From positions 2,852,001 to 2,916,000 of the forward strand of contig NC_004347.2 in the NCBI RefSeq assembly GCF_000146165.2: a stretch of DNA of 64,000 bases, read 5' to 3'. The notes under the pieces were generated by a model, which ran no database searches, was not told where the DNA came from, and saw only the letters and a list, made by a program, of their open reading frames with translations. Made by a program: the position numbers and the translations under genes. Below, one piece after another: positions 46,935 through 57,854 of this stretch. The DNA is from Shewanella oneidensis MR-1. Its GTDB lineage: Bacteria; Pseudomonadota; Gammaproteobacteria; Enterobacterales; Shewanellaceae. Position 1 is the first letter of the stretch; each line of letters opens with the position of its first letter.

Positions 46935-47861
46935 TTATTCAGTTAACGCCGCAAGGGATGCAACATCGTTAACTGCTTGGGCAGAAAGCGATTTATTAAT
47001 GCGTTTTGTAAGACCCGTCAGCACTTTACCTGGGCCACACTCAACTAATTGGGTAATGCCTTTTTCCGCCATCAATTCAACGGTTTCGCTCCAGCGCACT
47101 GGGCAATAGAGTTGACGCACCAGCGCATCTTTAATGTCGGCTACCGCAGTTGGCGATGCCACATCTACGTTATTGATAACAGTAATACTAGGCGCGTTAA
47201 ACTGCACATTGTTTAAGGCAAGGGCTAATTTATCAGCGGCAGGTTTCATTAATGCACAGTGTGATGGCACGCTGACAGGCAGCGCCACCGCCATTTTGGC
47301 GCCAGATGCTTTACACGCAGCAGCAGCACGTTCAACCGCGTCTTTTTGACCGGCGATCACCACTTGACCAGGGCTGTTAAAGTTAACCGGGCTAACGACT
47401 TCACCTTGAGCTGCTTCAATACAAGCATTGGCAATACCGTCATTATCAAGGCCAATAATCGCATACATAGCACCAGTACCAGCAGGCACGGCTTGTTGCA
47501 TCAATTGACCACGCAGCTCAACTAATTTAATTGCATCTTTAAAATCGATGACACCAGCACAGACTAATGCGGAATATTCACCAAGGCTGTGACCCGCTAA
47601 CACCGCAGGCATTGCCTTGCCAGAGGCGAGATAAGCGCGCCAAATGGCAACACTTGCCGCTAATAACGCCGGTTGGGTTTTATCCGTTTCGTTTAAGGTT
47701 TCTACTGGGCCATCTTGCACTAACGCCCATAGGTCATATCCTAAAACCTCACTCGCTTCGGCAAAGGTTTGTCCCACAATCGGCTGTACAGCAGCCAGCT
47801 CGGCTAACATGCCTAAGGCCTGTGACCCTTGGCCTGGGAATACAAAAGCTACATTTTCCAT
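46935..47861 (-). CDS. fabD: Malonyl-CoA:ACP transacylase
   Basis: Loads malonyl groups onto ACP. The nucleophile elbow GHSLGEYSAL carries Ser92; the oxyanion-forming FPGQGSQ is at 8-14 and the histidine is in PSHCALM. 308 aa, like E. coli (309). It is separated from fabH by 104 bases containing a perfect 10-bp hairpin, and coupled closely to fabG. Confidence 0.97.
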   Translation of the reverse strand: MENVAFVFPGQGSQALGMLAELAAVQPIVGQTFAEASEVLGYDLWALVQDGPVETLNETDKTQPALLAASVAIWRAYLASGKAMPAVLAGHSLGEYSALVCAGVIDFKDAIKLVELRGQLMQQAVPAGTGAMYAIIGLDNDGIANACIEAAQGEVVSPVNFNSPGQVVIAGQKDAVERAAAACKASGAKMAVALPVSVPSHCALMKPAADKLALALNNVQFNAPSITVINNVDVASPTAVADIKDALVRQLYCPVRWSETVELMAEKGITQLVECGPGKVLTGLTKRINKSLSAQAVNDVASLAALTE

Positions 47862-47904
47862 ATTAAATTACCTATGGCGAACTTAATTTATTGAACACTA
47901 AACC

Positions 47905-47932
47905 GTTATCTTGGACAGCAAACCAAGATAAC
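47905..47932 (-). promoter_or_regulatory. Hairpin between fabH and fabD
   Basis: GTTATCTTGG/CCAAGATAAC form a 10-bp perfect stem with an 8-nt loop. No T-tract follows in the direction of transcription, so RNA processing or a regulatory role is more likely than termination. Confidence 0.55.
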
Positions 47933-47965
47933 GATGGTCAGGAATTTATTCGTATACAGATACAG

Positions 47966-48925
47966 TTAAAAACGGACGAGCGCACTGCCCCACGCAAAAC
48001 CAGCACCAAAGGCTTCGAGCAGCAACAACTGGCCACGTTGGATCCGGCCATCACGAACGGCTTCATCCAAGGCAATCGGCACCGATGCCGCTGACGTGTT
48101 ACCGTGCTTAGCCAGTGTTAATACCACTTTATCTAAGCTCATATCGAGCTTTTTCGCCGTGGCATTAATAATGCGGAAATTCGCCTGATGCGGCACCAAC
48201 CAGTCGATTTCCGACTTGTCGATATTATTAAGGCGTAATGTTTCAGTCACGACATGAGATAACTGCGTGACAGCCACTTTAAAGACGTCATTACCTTTCA
48301 TGGTCATAAACCCTACCGCTTCGGAAGTTTCTCCTTGACGCGGTGGAAAAGCACATTTCAGCAAGTCACCTTGACGACCATCAGCGTAAATATGGGTAGA
48401 GATAATCCCAGGCTCATCGGAGGCACCGATAATTGCCGCACCCGCGCCATCACCAAACAGAATAATGGTGGTGCGATCTTCTGGCTCGCATAGGCGGGAC
48501 AATACGTCTGCACCAATGACGAGCACTTTTTTCGCGGTACCATTTTTAACGAATTGGTCTGCTACAGATAAGGCATAGACAAAACCGGAACAGGCCGCCG
48601 CAATATCAAAGGCCGGAATGGTATGAACGCCAAGCATCGCTTGAATTTCGCATGCTGCTGCTGGGAATGCATTTGCCGCACTGGTGGTGCCACAAATGAT
48701 CATATCTAAATCTGATGCTTCTATGCCGGCCATCTCTAGCGCATTTAATGCCGCCAGATAGCCCATAGTTGAGACTGTTTCATCTTGCGCCGCAATGCGA
48801 CGCTCTGAAATACCAGTGCGTTCCACAATCCATTGGTCACTGGTTTCCACCATTTTTTCCAAATCTTGATTACTACGCACCTGCACCGGTACGTAACTAC
48901 CAGTTCCGAGAATTTTTGTATGCAT
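47966..48925 (-). CDS. fabH: 3-oxoacyl-ACP synthase III
   Basis: Starts fatty-acid synthesis by condensing acetyl-CoA with malonyl-ACP. The catalytic triad is present: Cys112 in AAACSGF, His in VPHQANFRI, Asn in KHGNTSAAS. It has 319 aa (E. coli 317). It starts 9 bases after plsX ends. Confidence 0.97.
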   Translation of the reverse strand: MHTKILGTGSYVPVQVRSNQDLEKMVETSDQWIVERTGISERRIAAQDETVSTMGYLAALNALEMAGIEASDLDMIICGTTSAANAFPAAACEIQAMLGVHTIPAFDIAAACSGFVYALSVADQFVKNGTAKKVLVIGADVLSRLCEPEDRTTIILFGDGAGAAIIGASDEPGIISTHIYADGRQGDLLKCAFPPRQGETSEAVGFMTMKGNDVFKVAVTQLSHVVTETLRLNNIDKSEIDWLVPHQANFRIINATAKKLDMSLDKVVLTLAKHGNTSAASVPIALDEAVRDGRIQRGQLLLLEAFGAGFAWGSALVRF

Positions 48926-48934
48926 AAGGAGGAA

Positions 48935-49963
48935 TCAGTTATTTATATCTAAAAGAATCGACTCCAAACGATCTTTTATCATTTCGGGGAGTCGACGTTG
49001 CGCTTCAGTCACTGCCAAACTAATTGCTTGTAAATAAGCAGCTTCATCCGCATTTCCATGGCTCTTTACAACTATGCCGCGCAATCCTATCAGACTTGCA
49101 CCATTATAGTGGTCGGGGTTCATCTGGCTGAGGACCGCCTGAATGCGAGGGGCGATGAGTTTTGCCAAAAAACGCACGAAGAAACCTTGGGTTAGGCCCC
49201 GTTTTAACTGATGTACCAATAGTTTGGCAATGCCTTCAGAGGTTTTGAGCGTGATGTTACCCACAAAACCATCACAAACGATCACATCCACATTTCCTGA
49301 ATAGATTTCATCACCTTCAATAAAGCCGGTGTAATTAACCTGTTCGGTGTTTTGCAGTATTTGCGCCGCTTGTTGCACCTGATCGTTGCCTTTGATTTCT
49401 TCTGTGCCCACATTTAGCAGCGCCACTTTCGGACGGGATTTCTTATCCACAGCTTCACACAGCACAGAGCCCATCACGGCAAATTGGAAAAGTGTTTCTG
49501 AATCGCAGGAAATATTGGCACCTAAGTCCAATAAATAAACTGGCTTTTGCGTCACTGAAGGTAAACAACTGACCAATGCAGGTCTGTCCACACCGGGCAA
49601 GGTTTTTAACAACACCTTAGCCATCGCCATTAACGCGCCGGTATTTCCCGCACTCACGCACGCAGCAGCACGTCCATCTCGCACCAGTTCAATCGATAGG
49701 CGCATCGAACTATTTTTACGGGTGCGCAAAGCATGCACGGGCCTGTCAGACATGCTCACCACTTCATCGGTGTGAATAACTTGAATACGGGAGAGTAACT
49801 CTTGTTCTGCTTGGTGCAGATAGACATCTATTTCAGTCTTATCACCGACTAAAATGATTTTAAGGGAAGAATGAGATTTTAGTGCCCGCAAAGCTGCAGG
49901 CACTGTGACGTGGGGGCCATGATCGCCGCCCATCGCATCTAACGCGAGCGTCAGACTCGTCAT
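48935..49963 (-). CDS. plsX: Phosphate acyltransferase PlsX
   Basis: Makes acyl-phosphate from acyl-ACP for phospholipid synthesis by PlsY. Family segments [12 protein letters not shown] at the N-terminus, [12 protein letters not shown], and [12 protein letters not shown] are present. 342 aa, within the family range. It lies 15 bases after rpmF, the usual bacterial order yceD-rpmF-plsX-fabH. Confidence 0.97.
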
Positions 49964-49978
49964 TAGGAAACCAACAAA

Positions 49979-50149
49979 TTACTTGTTGATTACCTTTTTA
50001 CCGCGATAGAAACCATCAGCAGTCACGTTGTGACGCATATGGACTTCACCGCTGGTAGCGTCTACAGACAGCTGAGCAGTGCTCAGTGCGTCATGTGAAC
50101 GGCGCATACCGCGCTTTGAACGAGATTTTTTATTCTGTTGTACAGCCAT
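49979..50149 (-). CDS. rpmF: 50S ribosomal protein L32
   Basis: 56-residue ribosomal protein, beginning [20 protein letters not shown] and ending [10 protein letters not shown], matching E. coli L32 (57 aa) almost throughout. It lacks the four-cysteine zinc motif seen in some other L32 proteins, as is normal for gammaproteobacteria. It sits between yceD and plsX. Confidence 0.97.
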   Translation of the reverse strand: MAVQQNKKSRSKRGMRRSHDALSTAQLSVDATSGEVHMRHNVTADGFYRGKKVINK

Positions 50150-50166
50150 TGGCCCTGTCTCCTAGA

Positions 50167-50691
50167 TTACTTGCTCTTCAGTTTTTCTAACACTGCAAAC
50201 GGATTTGGACGCTCCTCTTGAGCGGGTTCGATCTCGCCTACAACTATGTCCATGGATCCGATATTGCAATCAGTCTCTTCATGCATCGGAATAATAGGCA
50301 TAGCGACTATCAATTCATCTTCGATCAATTGATGCAGACGTACTTCGCCAATCTCATTGCACTCAATTGGGTCATACGCATCCGGGAGCTCATCGATTTC
50401 TGCCTTAGTCCGGCATGGACCGAAGCAAAACTCGACCGTAACCTCAGTGGTAAATAGTGTCATGCAACGTTGACAAACCAGAGTGAGCTCCGTCACAGCC
50501 TTCCCTTTCAGGTAGACTATCCCCTGCAAATCTACGCCACATTCAAGCGACACTGCCACATCGGAACAGTCGCCGGCACATAACTCATTTAATCTTTTCA
50601 ATTGCTGCCCTGGCACTATCCCCTCATAGGTAGAACGGCTTGAGGCGGCGCGAATAGGATCAATTGAAACCGGTATCTTTACTGTTTGCAT
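50167..50691 (-). CDS. yceD: Large ribosomal RNA subunit accumulation protein YceD (DUF177)
   Basis: 174-residue DUF177 protein needed for normal 23S rRNA levels in E. coli. The family CxxC is seen in LVCQRCMTLF, and the acidic EVRLHQLIEDELIVAMP segment and the C-terminal RPNPFAVLEKLK are typical. First gene of the rpmF-plsX-fab operon; divergent from yceF. Confidence 0.94.
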   Translation of the reverse strand: MQTVKIPVSIDPIRAASSRSTYEGIVPGQQLKRLNELCAGDCSDVAVSLECGVDLQGIVYLKGKAVTELTLVCQRCMTLFTTEVTVEFCFGPCRTKAEIDELPDAYDPIECNEIGEVRLHQLIEDELIVAMPIIPMHEETDCNIGSMDIVVGEIEPAQEERPNPFAVLEKLKSK

Positions 50692-50972
50692 AAGGCGCGC
50701 ATATTATAGTTTGAAAACGCTAGAGTCAAAGAAAAATTTCTTACTTAAGTCCCAGTTTGCAACTTAAGCGATTCTCTAGCCCCAACATTGAATTAACGGA
50801 AGCGAAATTTTACCCAAGCAGGGGGCGGCACACAAGCGCTAGCCGTCTAAAATAGCCGCATTCACCGAAAGAATCCTTAATTACCTTCCTAAAGTAACTG
50901 CTTCTGTTACCACGGCTTGCATTCAATCATCCAGATTGGCGACAATAAGTGAAGTTTTCTAATGGATTATTA

Positions 50973-51560
50973 ATGATGACGCCACAGTTAATCCTCGCTT
51001 CCACCTCTGTATATCGGCAAGCACTACTACGCAAATTAGGCTTACCCTTTGAATACTGCGATCCTAATATTGATGAAACCCCAATAGCAAATGAGTCAGC
51101 CCAAGCCTTAGTTTTACGGTTAGCGCAGGCCAAAGCGGAGGCTGGCGCAAAATATTTTCCCGATGGACTGATTATTGGTTCCGACCAAGTCGCAGTGATT
51201 GATAGCAAGATCATCGGTAAACCATTAAATCGCGACAATGCCATTCAGCAGCTCAGTCAAGCTTCAGGCAAAACCATTACCTTTTACACAGGGCTTGCGC
51301 TTTATAATGCTCAAACGGGTGAAATAAATGCCCAAGTAGAACCTTTTACAGTGCATTTTAGACACCTGGCAGCATCACAAATCAGTGCTTATGTGGATAA
51401 AGAACAACCGTTTTACTGTGCTGGCAGTTTCAAAAGTGAAGGTTTAGGCATTGCCCTCTTTAGTCGTTTAGAGGGACGAGATCCTAATACCCTTGTAGGA
51501 TTGCCTTTGATCCTGCTGACAGAAATGTTGCTCAGCCAAGGCATTGATGTATTAGCTTAA
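50973..51560 (+). CDS. yceF: Maf-like nucleotide pyrophosphatase YceF (m7GTP type)
   Basis: House-cleaning pyrophosphatase of the Maf family; the YceF subfamily of E. coli hydrolyses m7GTP. Signature [23 protein letters not shown] and GKPLNRDNA, with [25 protein letters not shown] near the end, fit YceF rather than Maf/YhdE. About 195 aa. Two adjacent ATGs (50973 and 50976) are possible starts; a GTG at 50949 is less likely. It is divergent from yceD, as in E. coli. Confidence 0.93.
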   Translation: MMTPQLILASTSVYRQALLRKLGLPFEYCDPNIDETPIANESAQALVLRLAQAKAEAGAKYFPDGLIIGSDQVAVIDSKIIGKPLNRDNAIQQLSQASGKTITFYTGLALYNAQTGEINAQVEPFTVHFRHLAASQISAYVDKEQPFYCAGSFKSEGLGIALFSRLEGRDPNTLVGLPLILLTEMLLSQGIDVLA

Positions 51561-51566
51561 TGATTA

Positions 51567-51597
51567 TAAAAGCCGTTATCAAAATAACGGCCTTTTA
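51567..51597 (+). terminator. Intrinsic terminator of yceF
   Basis: GCCGTTAT/ATAACGGC 8-bp stem with a CAAA loop, followed by CTTTT. Confidence 0.78.
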
Positions 51598-51726
51598 AAT
51601 AAGCGATGTAAGATTAACGACAACCGTAACAAGGTTTTCAGCTGAAAGGGATTATGGAGCAACCATTAAGCGTTGGCCGAAAGCACGTTTATGTTCGCCA
51701 CTTTTCTGTCTTGTAACTTTCGTGTC

Positions 51727-52478
51727 TTATAAATGCAGAAGGAGCTGCTGCGGTGAATCAATCAGTGCTAGCGGCTTAGCTTGTTGTAATACCGCCTCAC
51801 TATGGGCGCCATAGGTCACACCGATACTATCAATCCCCGCATTCGCGGCCATGGTTAAATCCAGCAAAGAATCACCGACCATCAATGCACGCTCGGGCTG
51901 AATGTCCAATTCCTGCAATAGGCTTTTGATCATCTCAGGATGGGGTTTACTCTGCGCTTCATCGGCGCAGCGGGAGGCAATAAAGAAATGCCCTAATCCA
52001 GATTGCTCCCACACGCGCAGCAGACCTGCTCTCGCCTTACCCGTCGCCACAGCAAGCTGATAACCCTTTGCAGATAATGATTCGAGCAATTGTGGTGCTT
52101 GGTCGAAGATTGGTGTTGGCGTGGTATCAAGGTGCAAATACTGCGTCTTAAATTCGGCGCGCATCGTGATGTAACACGCTTCAGTACCAGTGCATATAAT
52201 AGAAGATGCACTAACGGGTATATCCATCTCAGGAGACGCTGGTAATCGCGGCGGTGAAGGCAATAATCCACAAGGGAATAACACTCTTGGAGTGCTTGCG
52301 TCATCGACAGACCAATCACATTACGAATATCCGTCTCTGAGGGTACAGGCAGCGCCAGTGCCCTAGCCATATTCTCAATGCAAATAATGATCTTGCCGAT
52401 GGAATCCATCAAAGTGCCATCCCAATCAAAAATCACTAAATCATATTTACGCAGGGTAGAATGGTTGGCAGCCTTCAT
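51727..52478 (-). pseudogene. HAD-family phosphatase (phosphoglycolate phosphatase-like), frameshifted
   Basis: The N-terminal part (from ATG 52478) reads MKAANHS...VIFDWDGTLMDSIG with an intact HAD nucleophile motif and NVIGLSMTQALQ. The rest of the protein, with AVATGKARAGLL (motif II), the motif III lysine in SKPHPEM and MVGDSLLDL (motif IV), continues in another frame from about 52284 to the stop at 51727. One missing base in CAAGAGTG near 52284 (CAAGAAGTG would restore ALQEVLFP) explains the break. All catalytic motifs are intact otherwise, so this is a very young lesion or a sequence error. It normally lies next to rluC. Confidence 0.85.
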
Positions 52479-52518
52479 GCTTCAAGGTTATCCACGGGTA
52501 TATAGAGAGGAGCGGGAA

Positions 52519-53478
52519 TTAAACCCGCTTTAACTTATTCAACAGTTGCTGCAGATTATCATCCAGTGGTGCACAAACCCGCATCACTTCATCGTTTTCA
52601 GGATGGATAAACATTAATTCTGCCGCATGTAAAAACAATCTGCTCAAGCCAAGGGAACGCATACTGTCATCAAAAGCTTGCTCGCTGTACTTATCATCAC
52701 AGGCAATAGGATGCCCCACATATTGACAATGTACGCGAATTTGATGGGTACGCCCCGTGACCGGACTCGCCTGCACTAATGTACAACCTTGATAACGCTG
52801 CACAATTTTAAAACGCGTTTCAGAGGGCTTGCCTTCAGCATTGACTCGCACAATCCGCTCGCCCGACTTAAGTGTCAGTTTTAACAGTGGTTGTTTAACC
52901 ACTTTATCCTGCGCCGACCACTCACCTTTGACTAAAGCTAAGTAATCCTTCTGCATCTTTTTATAACGCAGTTGGTCATGCATATGCTTAAGGGCACTGC
53001 GTTTTTTAGCCACTAGTAGAACACCTGAGGTATCTTTATCGAGGCGATGAACTAATTCTAAAAACTTCTGTTGCGGACGTAAGGAGCGTAACGCTTCAAT
53101 CACACCATAATCAACACCACTGCCACCATGCACAGCGATACCGGCAGGTTTATTGAGAACGATAAGATGATTATCTTCATGCAAAATTCGATCTTCGAGC
53201 TGTGACACTTTACTCAAGTTTGCAGAAGGTGCAGTACGGTTATCAGGAGCAGCCATTCTCACGGGTGGTACACGTACCACGTCACCGATTTGTAATTTAT
53301 ATTCTGGCTTAATGCGTTTTTTATTCACCCGCACTTCGCCCTTACGCACGATACGGTAAATCATGCTCTTAGGTACGCCCTTGAGCACAGTGATTAAAAA
53401 ATTGTCGATTCGTTGGTCGAGGTGGTCTTCGTCAATCGTGATCAACTGCACCTGTTGCTGTGGAGATTCTGTATTCAT
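52519..53478 (-). CDS. rluC: 23S rRNA pseudouridine synthase RluC
   Basis: Converts U955, U2504 and U2580 of 23S rRNA (E. coli numbering) to pseudouridine. An N-terminal S4 RNA-binding domain (about 20-75) precedes the RluA-family catalytic domain with HRLDKDTSG, catalytic Asp147. 319 aa from ATG 53478, the E. coli length; the frame reaching 53574 is not supported. It is divergent from rne, the same arrangement as in E. coli. Confidence 0.95.
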   Translation of the reverse strand: MNTESPQQQVQLITIDEDHLDQRIDNFLITVLKGVPKSMIYRIVRKGEVRVNKKRIKPEYKLQIGDVVRVPPVRMAAPDNRTAPSANLSKVSQLEDRILHEDNHLIVLNKPAGIAVHGGSGVDYGVIEALRSLRPQQKFLELVHRLDKDTSGVLLVAKKRSALKHMHDQLRYKKMQKDYLALVKGEWSAQDKVVKQPLLKLTLKSGERIVRVNAEGKPSETRFKIVQRYQGCTLVQASPVTGRTHQIRVHCQYVGHPIACDDKYSEQAFDDSMRSLGLSRLFLHAAELMFIHPENDEVMRVCAPLDDNLQQLLNKLKRV

Positions 53479-53970
53479 GATGTGCCATCTACTTATAACG
53501 GCGGTCATTGTACAACAACTCACAAGAATTGTGCCTTTCCATTGCTGAATTTTTTGATTATTGCTATATTTCACCAGCGATTAGGGATAAGCCGTGAATA
53601 AAGTGTTCACAAAGTCCCTGTCCCAAGTGAAAAGCTTTATAGATCAAAAAAGATTTTCTTGATAGCAACTCATTGATTTGCAGATCGTATACTGAGTAAA
53701 AATACCACAAATGCGTTTTTTTACGATTAAATCGAGAATCTCACCTTACTTTAACAAGGTTTATCTAAAGTTTTTCTCACCGATTTCGAAATATATTTTA
53801 ACTTGTCGTCAGACAAACCGATTCGACTTGGGCATTACCGGAACGAAATTAAAGAATTTATGGGGTTGGTTGATGTTTTACAACGAATTCCTTGTTTTTG
53901 TAATCATTAAAAAATAAGCCATAAATAGGATGCGACACGCAGCGACTGCGTCTAACAGCAATGCGCACCT
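53479..53970. other. Long rluC-rne divergent region, upstream half of the rne leader
   Basis: The region up to the structured element. TATACT at 53688-53693 is a possible -10 for rne, which would give a leader of about 375 nt, similar to the 361-nt leader of E. coli rne. A 68-codon frame at 53711-53917 (plus) lies inside this leader; it is not convincing as a gene. Confidence 0.45.
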
Positions 53971-53971
53971 T

Positions 53972-54014
53972 GCCTAGCTCACCAGCCGAGAGGCTTTGTT
54001 CACCACAGCTAGGC
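53972..54014 (+). promoter_or_regulatory. RNase E autoregulatory leader element (rne 5' UTR hairpin)
   Basis: GCCTAGCT (53972-53979) pairs with AGCTAGGC (54007-54014) and encloses a smaller hairpin AGCC-GAGA-GGCT (53984-53995). It lies 60 bases before the rne start. In enteric bacteria a hairpin at this place is bound and cleaved by RNase E to feed back on its own mRNA; the same role is inferred here from position and shape. Confidence 0.65.
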
Positions 54015-54074
54015 CCGTAATGCAACGAAACGCGATTGTTTGATGACCTCCATTTAAAGAAGAATGACGTCATC

Positions 54075-57000
54075 ATGAAACGTATGTTAATCAATGCAAC
54101 TCAATCAGAAGAGTTGCGTGTTGCCCTCGTTGACGGGCAACAACTGTACGACCTCGATATTGAAAGTCCTGGTCATGAGCAAAAAAAATCTAATATTTAC
54201 AAGGGTAAGATCACCCGCGTAGAACCCTCTTTAGAAGCCGCTTTCGTTGACTATGGTGCTGAGCGCCACGGCTTTTTACCACTTAAAGAAATCGCCAGAG
54301 AATATTTCCCTAAAGGCTATTCTTTCCAAGGTCGCCCGAACATCAAAGAAGTGGTCAGTGAAGGACAAGAAGTCATTGTTCAAATTGACAAAGAAGAACG
54401 CGGCAACAAAGGTGCGGCGCTGACCACCTTTATCAGCCTTGCTGGCTCTTATTTAGTGTTAATGCCGAACAACCCTCGTGCAGGCGGCATTTCTCGCCGT
54501 ATCGAAGGGGATGAGCGCACTGAATTAAAAGAAGCCATGGCCGATTTAGAAGTCCCTGCTGGAATGGGCCTTATCGTCCGTACTGCTGGTGTGGGTAAAG
54601 AATCGACCGAACTAAAGTGGGACTTAAAAGTTCTACAACACCATTGGGCTGCCATCACTGAAGCAGCGCAAACCAAAGGTGCGCCTTTCCTCATTCACCA
54701 AGAAAGTAATGTCATTGTTCGCGCAATTCGTGACTATTTACGCCGAGATGTGGGTGAAATTTTAATCGACCATCCACGTATTTACGAAGAAGCCAAACAA
54801 CACATTGCCCTTGTGCGCCCAGACTTTGTTGAGCGAGTAAAGCTCTACGAAGCTGAAGTACCATTGTTTACGCACTACCAAATCGAGTCACAAATTGAAT
54901 CAGCCTTCCAACGTGAAGTGCGCTTGCCATCAGGCGGTTCAATTGTTATCGACCCGACAGAAGCCTTAACCTCTATCGATATCAACTCTGCCCGAGCCAC
55001 GAAAGGCGGTGATATTGAAGAAACTGCATTAAATACTAACCTTGAAGCCGCCGATGAAATTGCCCGTCAATTACGTCTACGTGACTTAGGTGGTTTAGTG
55101 GTTATCGACTTTATTGATATGACACCAGTTCGTCATCAACGTGAAGTCGAAAATCGTTTACGCGATGCCGTGCACCACGACCGTGCCCGTGTACAATTAG
55201 GCCGTATTTCACGCTTTGGTTTAATGGAAATGTCACGCCAGCGTTTACGTCCGTCATTGGAAGAGTCCGCAGCCCATATCTGCCCTCGTTGCCATGGCCA
55301 AGGCACAATCCGTAGTACTGAATCTTTAGCGCTGTCTATTCTGCGTTTGATGGAAGAAGAAGCCATCAAAGAAAACACCTCACAAATCGAAGCCATTGTA
55401 CCTGTCGATGTGGCTGCATTCCTGCTTAACGAGAAACGTAAAGCGATTCGTATTACTGAACAGCGCCACGATGTGGAAGTCTATGTGATCCCAGATCCAC
55501 ATATGATGACCCCTGATTATCGCGTGATCCGTCACCGCACCGATGATGAAATCGACGAATCCAGCTACAAGCGTATTGAGCAGCCAGAAGCCAAATTGTA
55601 TGAACCACGTAAACTGGAACGCACTGCGGCACCTGCACCTGCGCTAAAAGGGTTTACTGCACCACAGAAAGTGGAACAAGATGTTGCGCCTGTAGCCAAA
55701 GTAGAAGCCGCAAAGCCAGGTTTATTTAGTAAACTCTTCAGTGCAATTGGTTCCTTCTTTAGCTCAAGCGATAACGCTGCAACAGAAAAAAGCGCCGAAA
55801 CCAAAAAGTCTGACAGCCAGGCCACCAATGCGAACCGTCGTAACCGTCGTAATGACACTCGCCGTACTCGCAATAACCAAGACACTGAAAAAGCCAAAGA
55901 AGGCTCACGCGAGCCACGTGCGCGCAATGCCAAGAAAGTGGCCGATGCCCCACAAGCGCAAGAGCGCCCAATCCGTGAAAAGGATGAAAGTGCGAAGCGC
56001 GCTAAGCCTGAGGCTAAGAACCGTAGTCAAGCACCAAAAGAAGTGATTGCAGATGTTCAAGACGAAGCGCCAAAGCAAGAAGTCGTCCGTGAACGTCGTC
56101 AGCGCCGCAATATGCGCCGCAAAGTTCGTATGGACAACACCACTGATGTTGTTGAAACGTCAATTCAGGAAGAAGCAATATTAGCTGAAATCGTTGCAAT
56201 CAATGCAGATGCTGCTGTAGAGGCTCAACCGGAAGCTAAAGCACCGCGTTCACGTCGTCAGCCACGTAAAGAGGTCGCGGTTGCCAATGAGACTACAGAC
56301 ACTCCAGCAACAGATGCTGCTGATGAAGCGAAGCCAATTGATGCCATCGCTGATGCTCCTATCGTTGAAAGCCAAGCTGACATACAAGTTGATCCCAAGT
56401 CAGAGGCTCAATTAGCAACCACTGACGAAGACAACACCGACGTGGATGACAAAACCAAACGCGAATCCCGTGATGGACAACGTCGTAGTCGTAGAAGCCC
56501 TCGTCATCTGAGAGCTGCTGGCCAACGTCGCCGCCGTGATGAAGATGAGCAAAGCACCGCGGCTCCAGCGCAGTTCATTCCAAATGATGCGTTAGGGGAA
56601 GACCAAGACTACCCTGCACCAATGGCAATAGTTGAAACGGTTAACTTCGCAGATCAAGCTGTGGCTGAAACAGTCGCAGTGGAAGTTGAGGTGAAAAGTG
56701 TAGCAACGCAGCCAACAACTGTTGCACACACGGCCGATGTCACTACATCCTATGAAGCAACTTTCTCTGAAAGTAAAGCGATAGATGACGCTACGTCAGC
56801 AGTTGCAGTTGAACAACTCACGGATATTAAAGCGGATGTTGTCGATACTGAAATCGCATCTGAACCTGTAGTCAATGATAATGCTACACAAACGGTTAAG
56901 GTATCTAACGTTATAGCTGAGTCATCTGTGGTAATAGAACCCACAGTGCAAACCACAGTAGTAGCGCAAACGGACGTTAGAACCTTTGATGCAAAAGCTG

Positions 57001-57341
57001 AAGAAGTGACACAAGCGACTGAAAAAGCTGAACTGAAAGAAGTGGTAAAATCTGTCGCATCAGCACCGATGGCAAAACCCGCAGCTATCGTCAAACCTCA
57101 GGTTAAACCTGTGGTTGCTCAAGCTTCAGCGGTTCAACCATCGGAAGCTGTTGTGAGCAAACCCAAAGCCGCTAGTCGTTTTGGTGCTATGGTGTCATCT
57201 GAAATGACCAAACCAACAGTAGAAGTCAGAGCACAGGTAGAAGTGCCTAAAGGCCGTGAGTACGAGAATACCCCTGCCTCTGAAGCAGCGACTAAGCTTA
57301 AACACAGTAATAGTGCAGAATCGGATATGGCTCGACCATAA
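54075..57341 (+). CDS. rne: Ribonuclease E
   Basis: Essential endoribonuclease and scaffold of the RNA degradosome, 1088 aa. The catalytic half (1-520) has the S1 domain (about 37-120), the DNase-I-like site with Asp residues in TSIDINSA and VIDFIDM, and the Zn-link CPRC (Cys403, Cys406). An amphipathic membrane-targeting helix [16 protein letters not shown] is at about 547-562. The C-terminal half is disordered, with Arg-rich RNA-binding blocks ([43 protein letters not shown]) and a long acidic Val/Thr/Ala-rich stretch, then GREYENTP near the end. ATG 54075 is the family start. Confidence 0.97.
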   Translation: MKRMLINATQSEELRVALVDGQQLYDLDIESPGHEQKKSNIYKGKITRVEPSLEAAFVDYGAERHGFLPLKEIAREYFPKGYSFQGRPNIKEVVSEGQEVIVQIDKEERGNKGAALTTFISLAGSYLVLMPNNPRAGGISRRIEGDERTELKEAMADLEVPAGMGLIVRTAGVGKESTELKWDLKVLQHHWAAITEAAQTKGAPFLIHQESNVIVRAIRDYLRRDVGEILIDHPRIYEEAKQHIALVRPDFVERVKLYEAEVPLFTHYQIESQIESAFQREVRLPSGGSIVIDPTEALTSIDINSARATKGGDIEETALNTNLEAADEIARQLRLRDLGGLVVIDFIDMTPVRHQREVENRLRDAVHHDRARVQLGRISRFGLMEMSRQRLRPSLEESAAHICPRCHGQGTIRSTESLALSILRLMEEEAIKENTSQIEAIVPVDVAAFLLNEKRKAIRITEQRHDVEVYVIPDPHMMTPDYRVIRHRTDDEIDESSYKRIEQPEAKLYEPRKLERTAAPAPALKGFTAPQKVEQDVAPVAKVEAAKPGLFSKLFSAIGSFFSSSDNAATEKSAETKKSDSQATNANRRNRRNDTRRTRNNQDTEKAKEGSREPRARNAKKVADAPQAQERPIREKDESAKRAKPEAKNRSQAPKEVIADVQDEAPKQEVVRERRQRRNMRRKVRMDNTTDVVETSIQEEAILAEIVAINADAAVEAQPEAKAPRSRRQPRKEVAVANETTDTPATDAADEAKPIDAIADAPIVESQADIQVDPKSEAQLATTDEDNTDVDDKTKRESRDGQRRSRRSPRHLRAAGQRRRRDEDEQSTAAPAQFIPNDALGEDQDYPAPMAIVETVNFADQAVAETVAVEVEVKSVATQPTTVAHTADVTTSYEATFSESKAIDDATSAVAVEQLTDIKADVVDTEIASEPVVNDNATQTVKVSNVIAESSVVIEPTVQTTVVAQTDVRTFDAKAEEVTQATEKAELKEVVKSVASAPMAKPAAIVKPQVKPVVAQASAVQPSEAVVSKPKAASRFGAMVSSEMTKPTVEVRAQVEVPKGREYENTPASEAATKLKHSNSAESDMARP

Positions 57342-57468
57342 TTCCTCTCCACAACCTAAAAAGCCATGCACTTGCATGGCTTTTTTATTTTTAGCCAATC
57401 CGAGCATATTTAAATTTGGCTAAATGCTTATTTACTAGTTTGGCCTACACATCTGTAAAAGAGATTTC

Positions 57469-57711
57469 ATGTTCGATCTCTTCCGCAACAAAACATCTAG
57501 CTACAAAGCCGATATACTTGCGGTGCTAACCGTCGCACTCGCGCTGCTCCCTGAAGCGGTCACCTTTGCCTTTGTCAACAATGTAGAACCTATGATAGGA
57601 CTCTACACCGCCTTTATTATGGGATTAGTCACAGCCTTAATTGGTGCGCGATGGCATCTATCGGTACGATGGCAATAGTAATTGAACAGAAATTGTGGTG
57701 AGAATAACAGG
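57469..57711 (+). pseudogene. Remnant of a SulP-family anion transporter (N-terminus only)
   Basis: The 69-codon frame reads MFDLFRNKTSSYKADILAVLTVALALLPEAV, then GLYTAFIMGLVTALIGAR, which is the conserved first membrane helices of SulP sulfate/bicarbonate transporters. After GAR the family sequence shifts frame (MASIGTMAIVI follows in the next frame) and stops by about 57711. The remaining 400 or more residues, including the STAS domain, are missing. A working transporter is excluded; a short membrane peptide cannot be ruled out. Confidence 0.8.
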
Positions 57712-57779
57712 AGCAGTTTTATCGGAAATGCGATGTTCAAAGTGCAACGAAGGAAAGTATTAAAGATAAAAACAGCACA

Positions 57780-57813
57780 AATAAAAAGAGCCATGGTAAA
57801 AACCACAGCTCTT
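57780..57813 (-). terminator. Terminator of the cold-shock gene
   Basis: On the minus strand AAGAGC pairs with GCTCTT, with TGGT/ACCA above a small internal loop, followed by TTTATTT. It lies 42 bases after the stop. Confidence 0.7.
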
Positions 57814-57854
57814 AAATCCATTGCTGTCAGCACCTAGGCTAACGGCACTGAAAA

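Noticed and set aside
57603..57833. 76-codon minus-strand frame next to the cold-shock gene
   Set aside because: It lies antisense to the SulP remnant and across the cold-shock terminator; hydrophobic by mirror of the transporter sequence.
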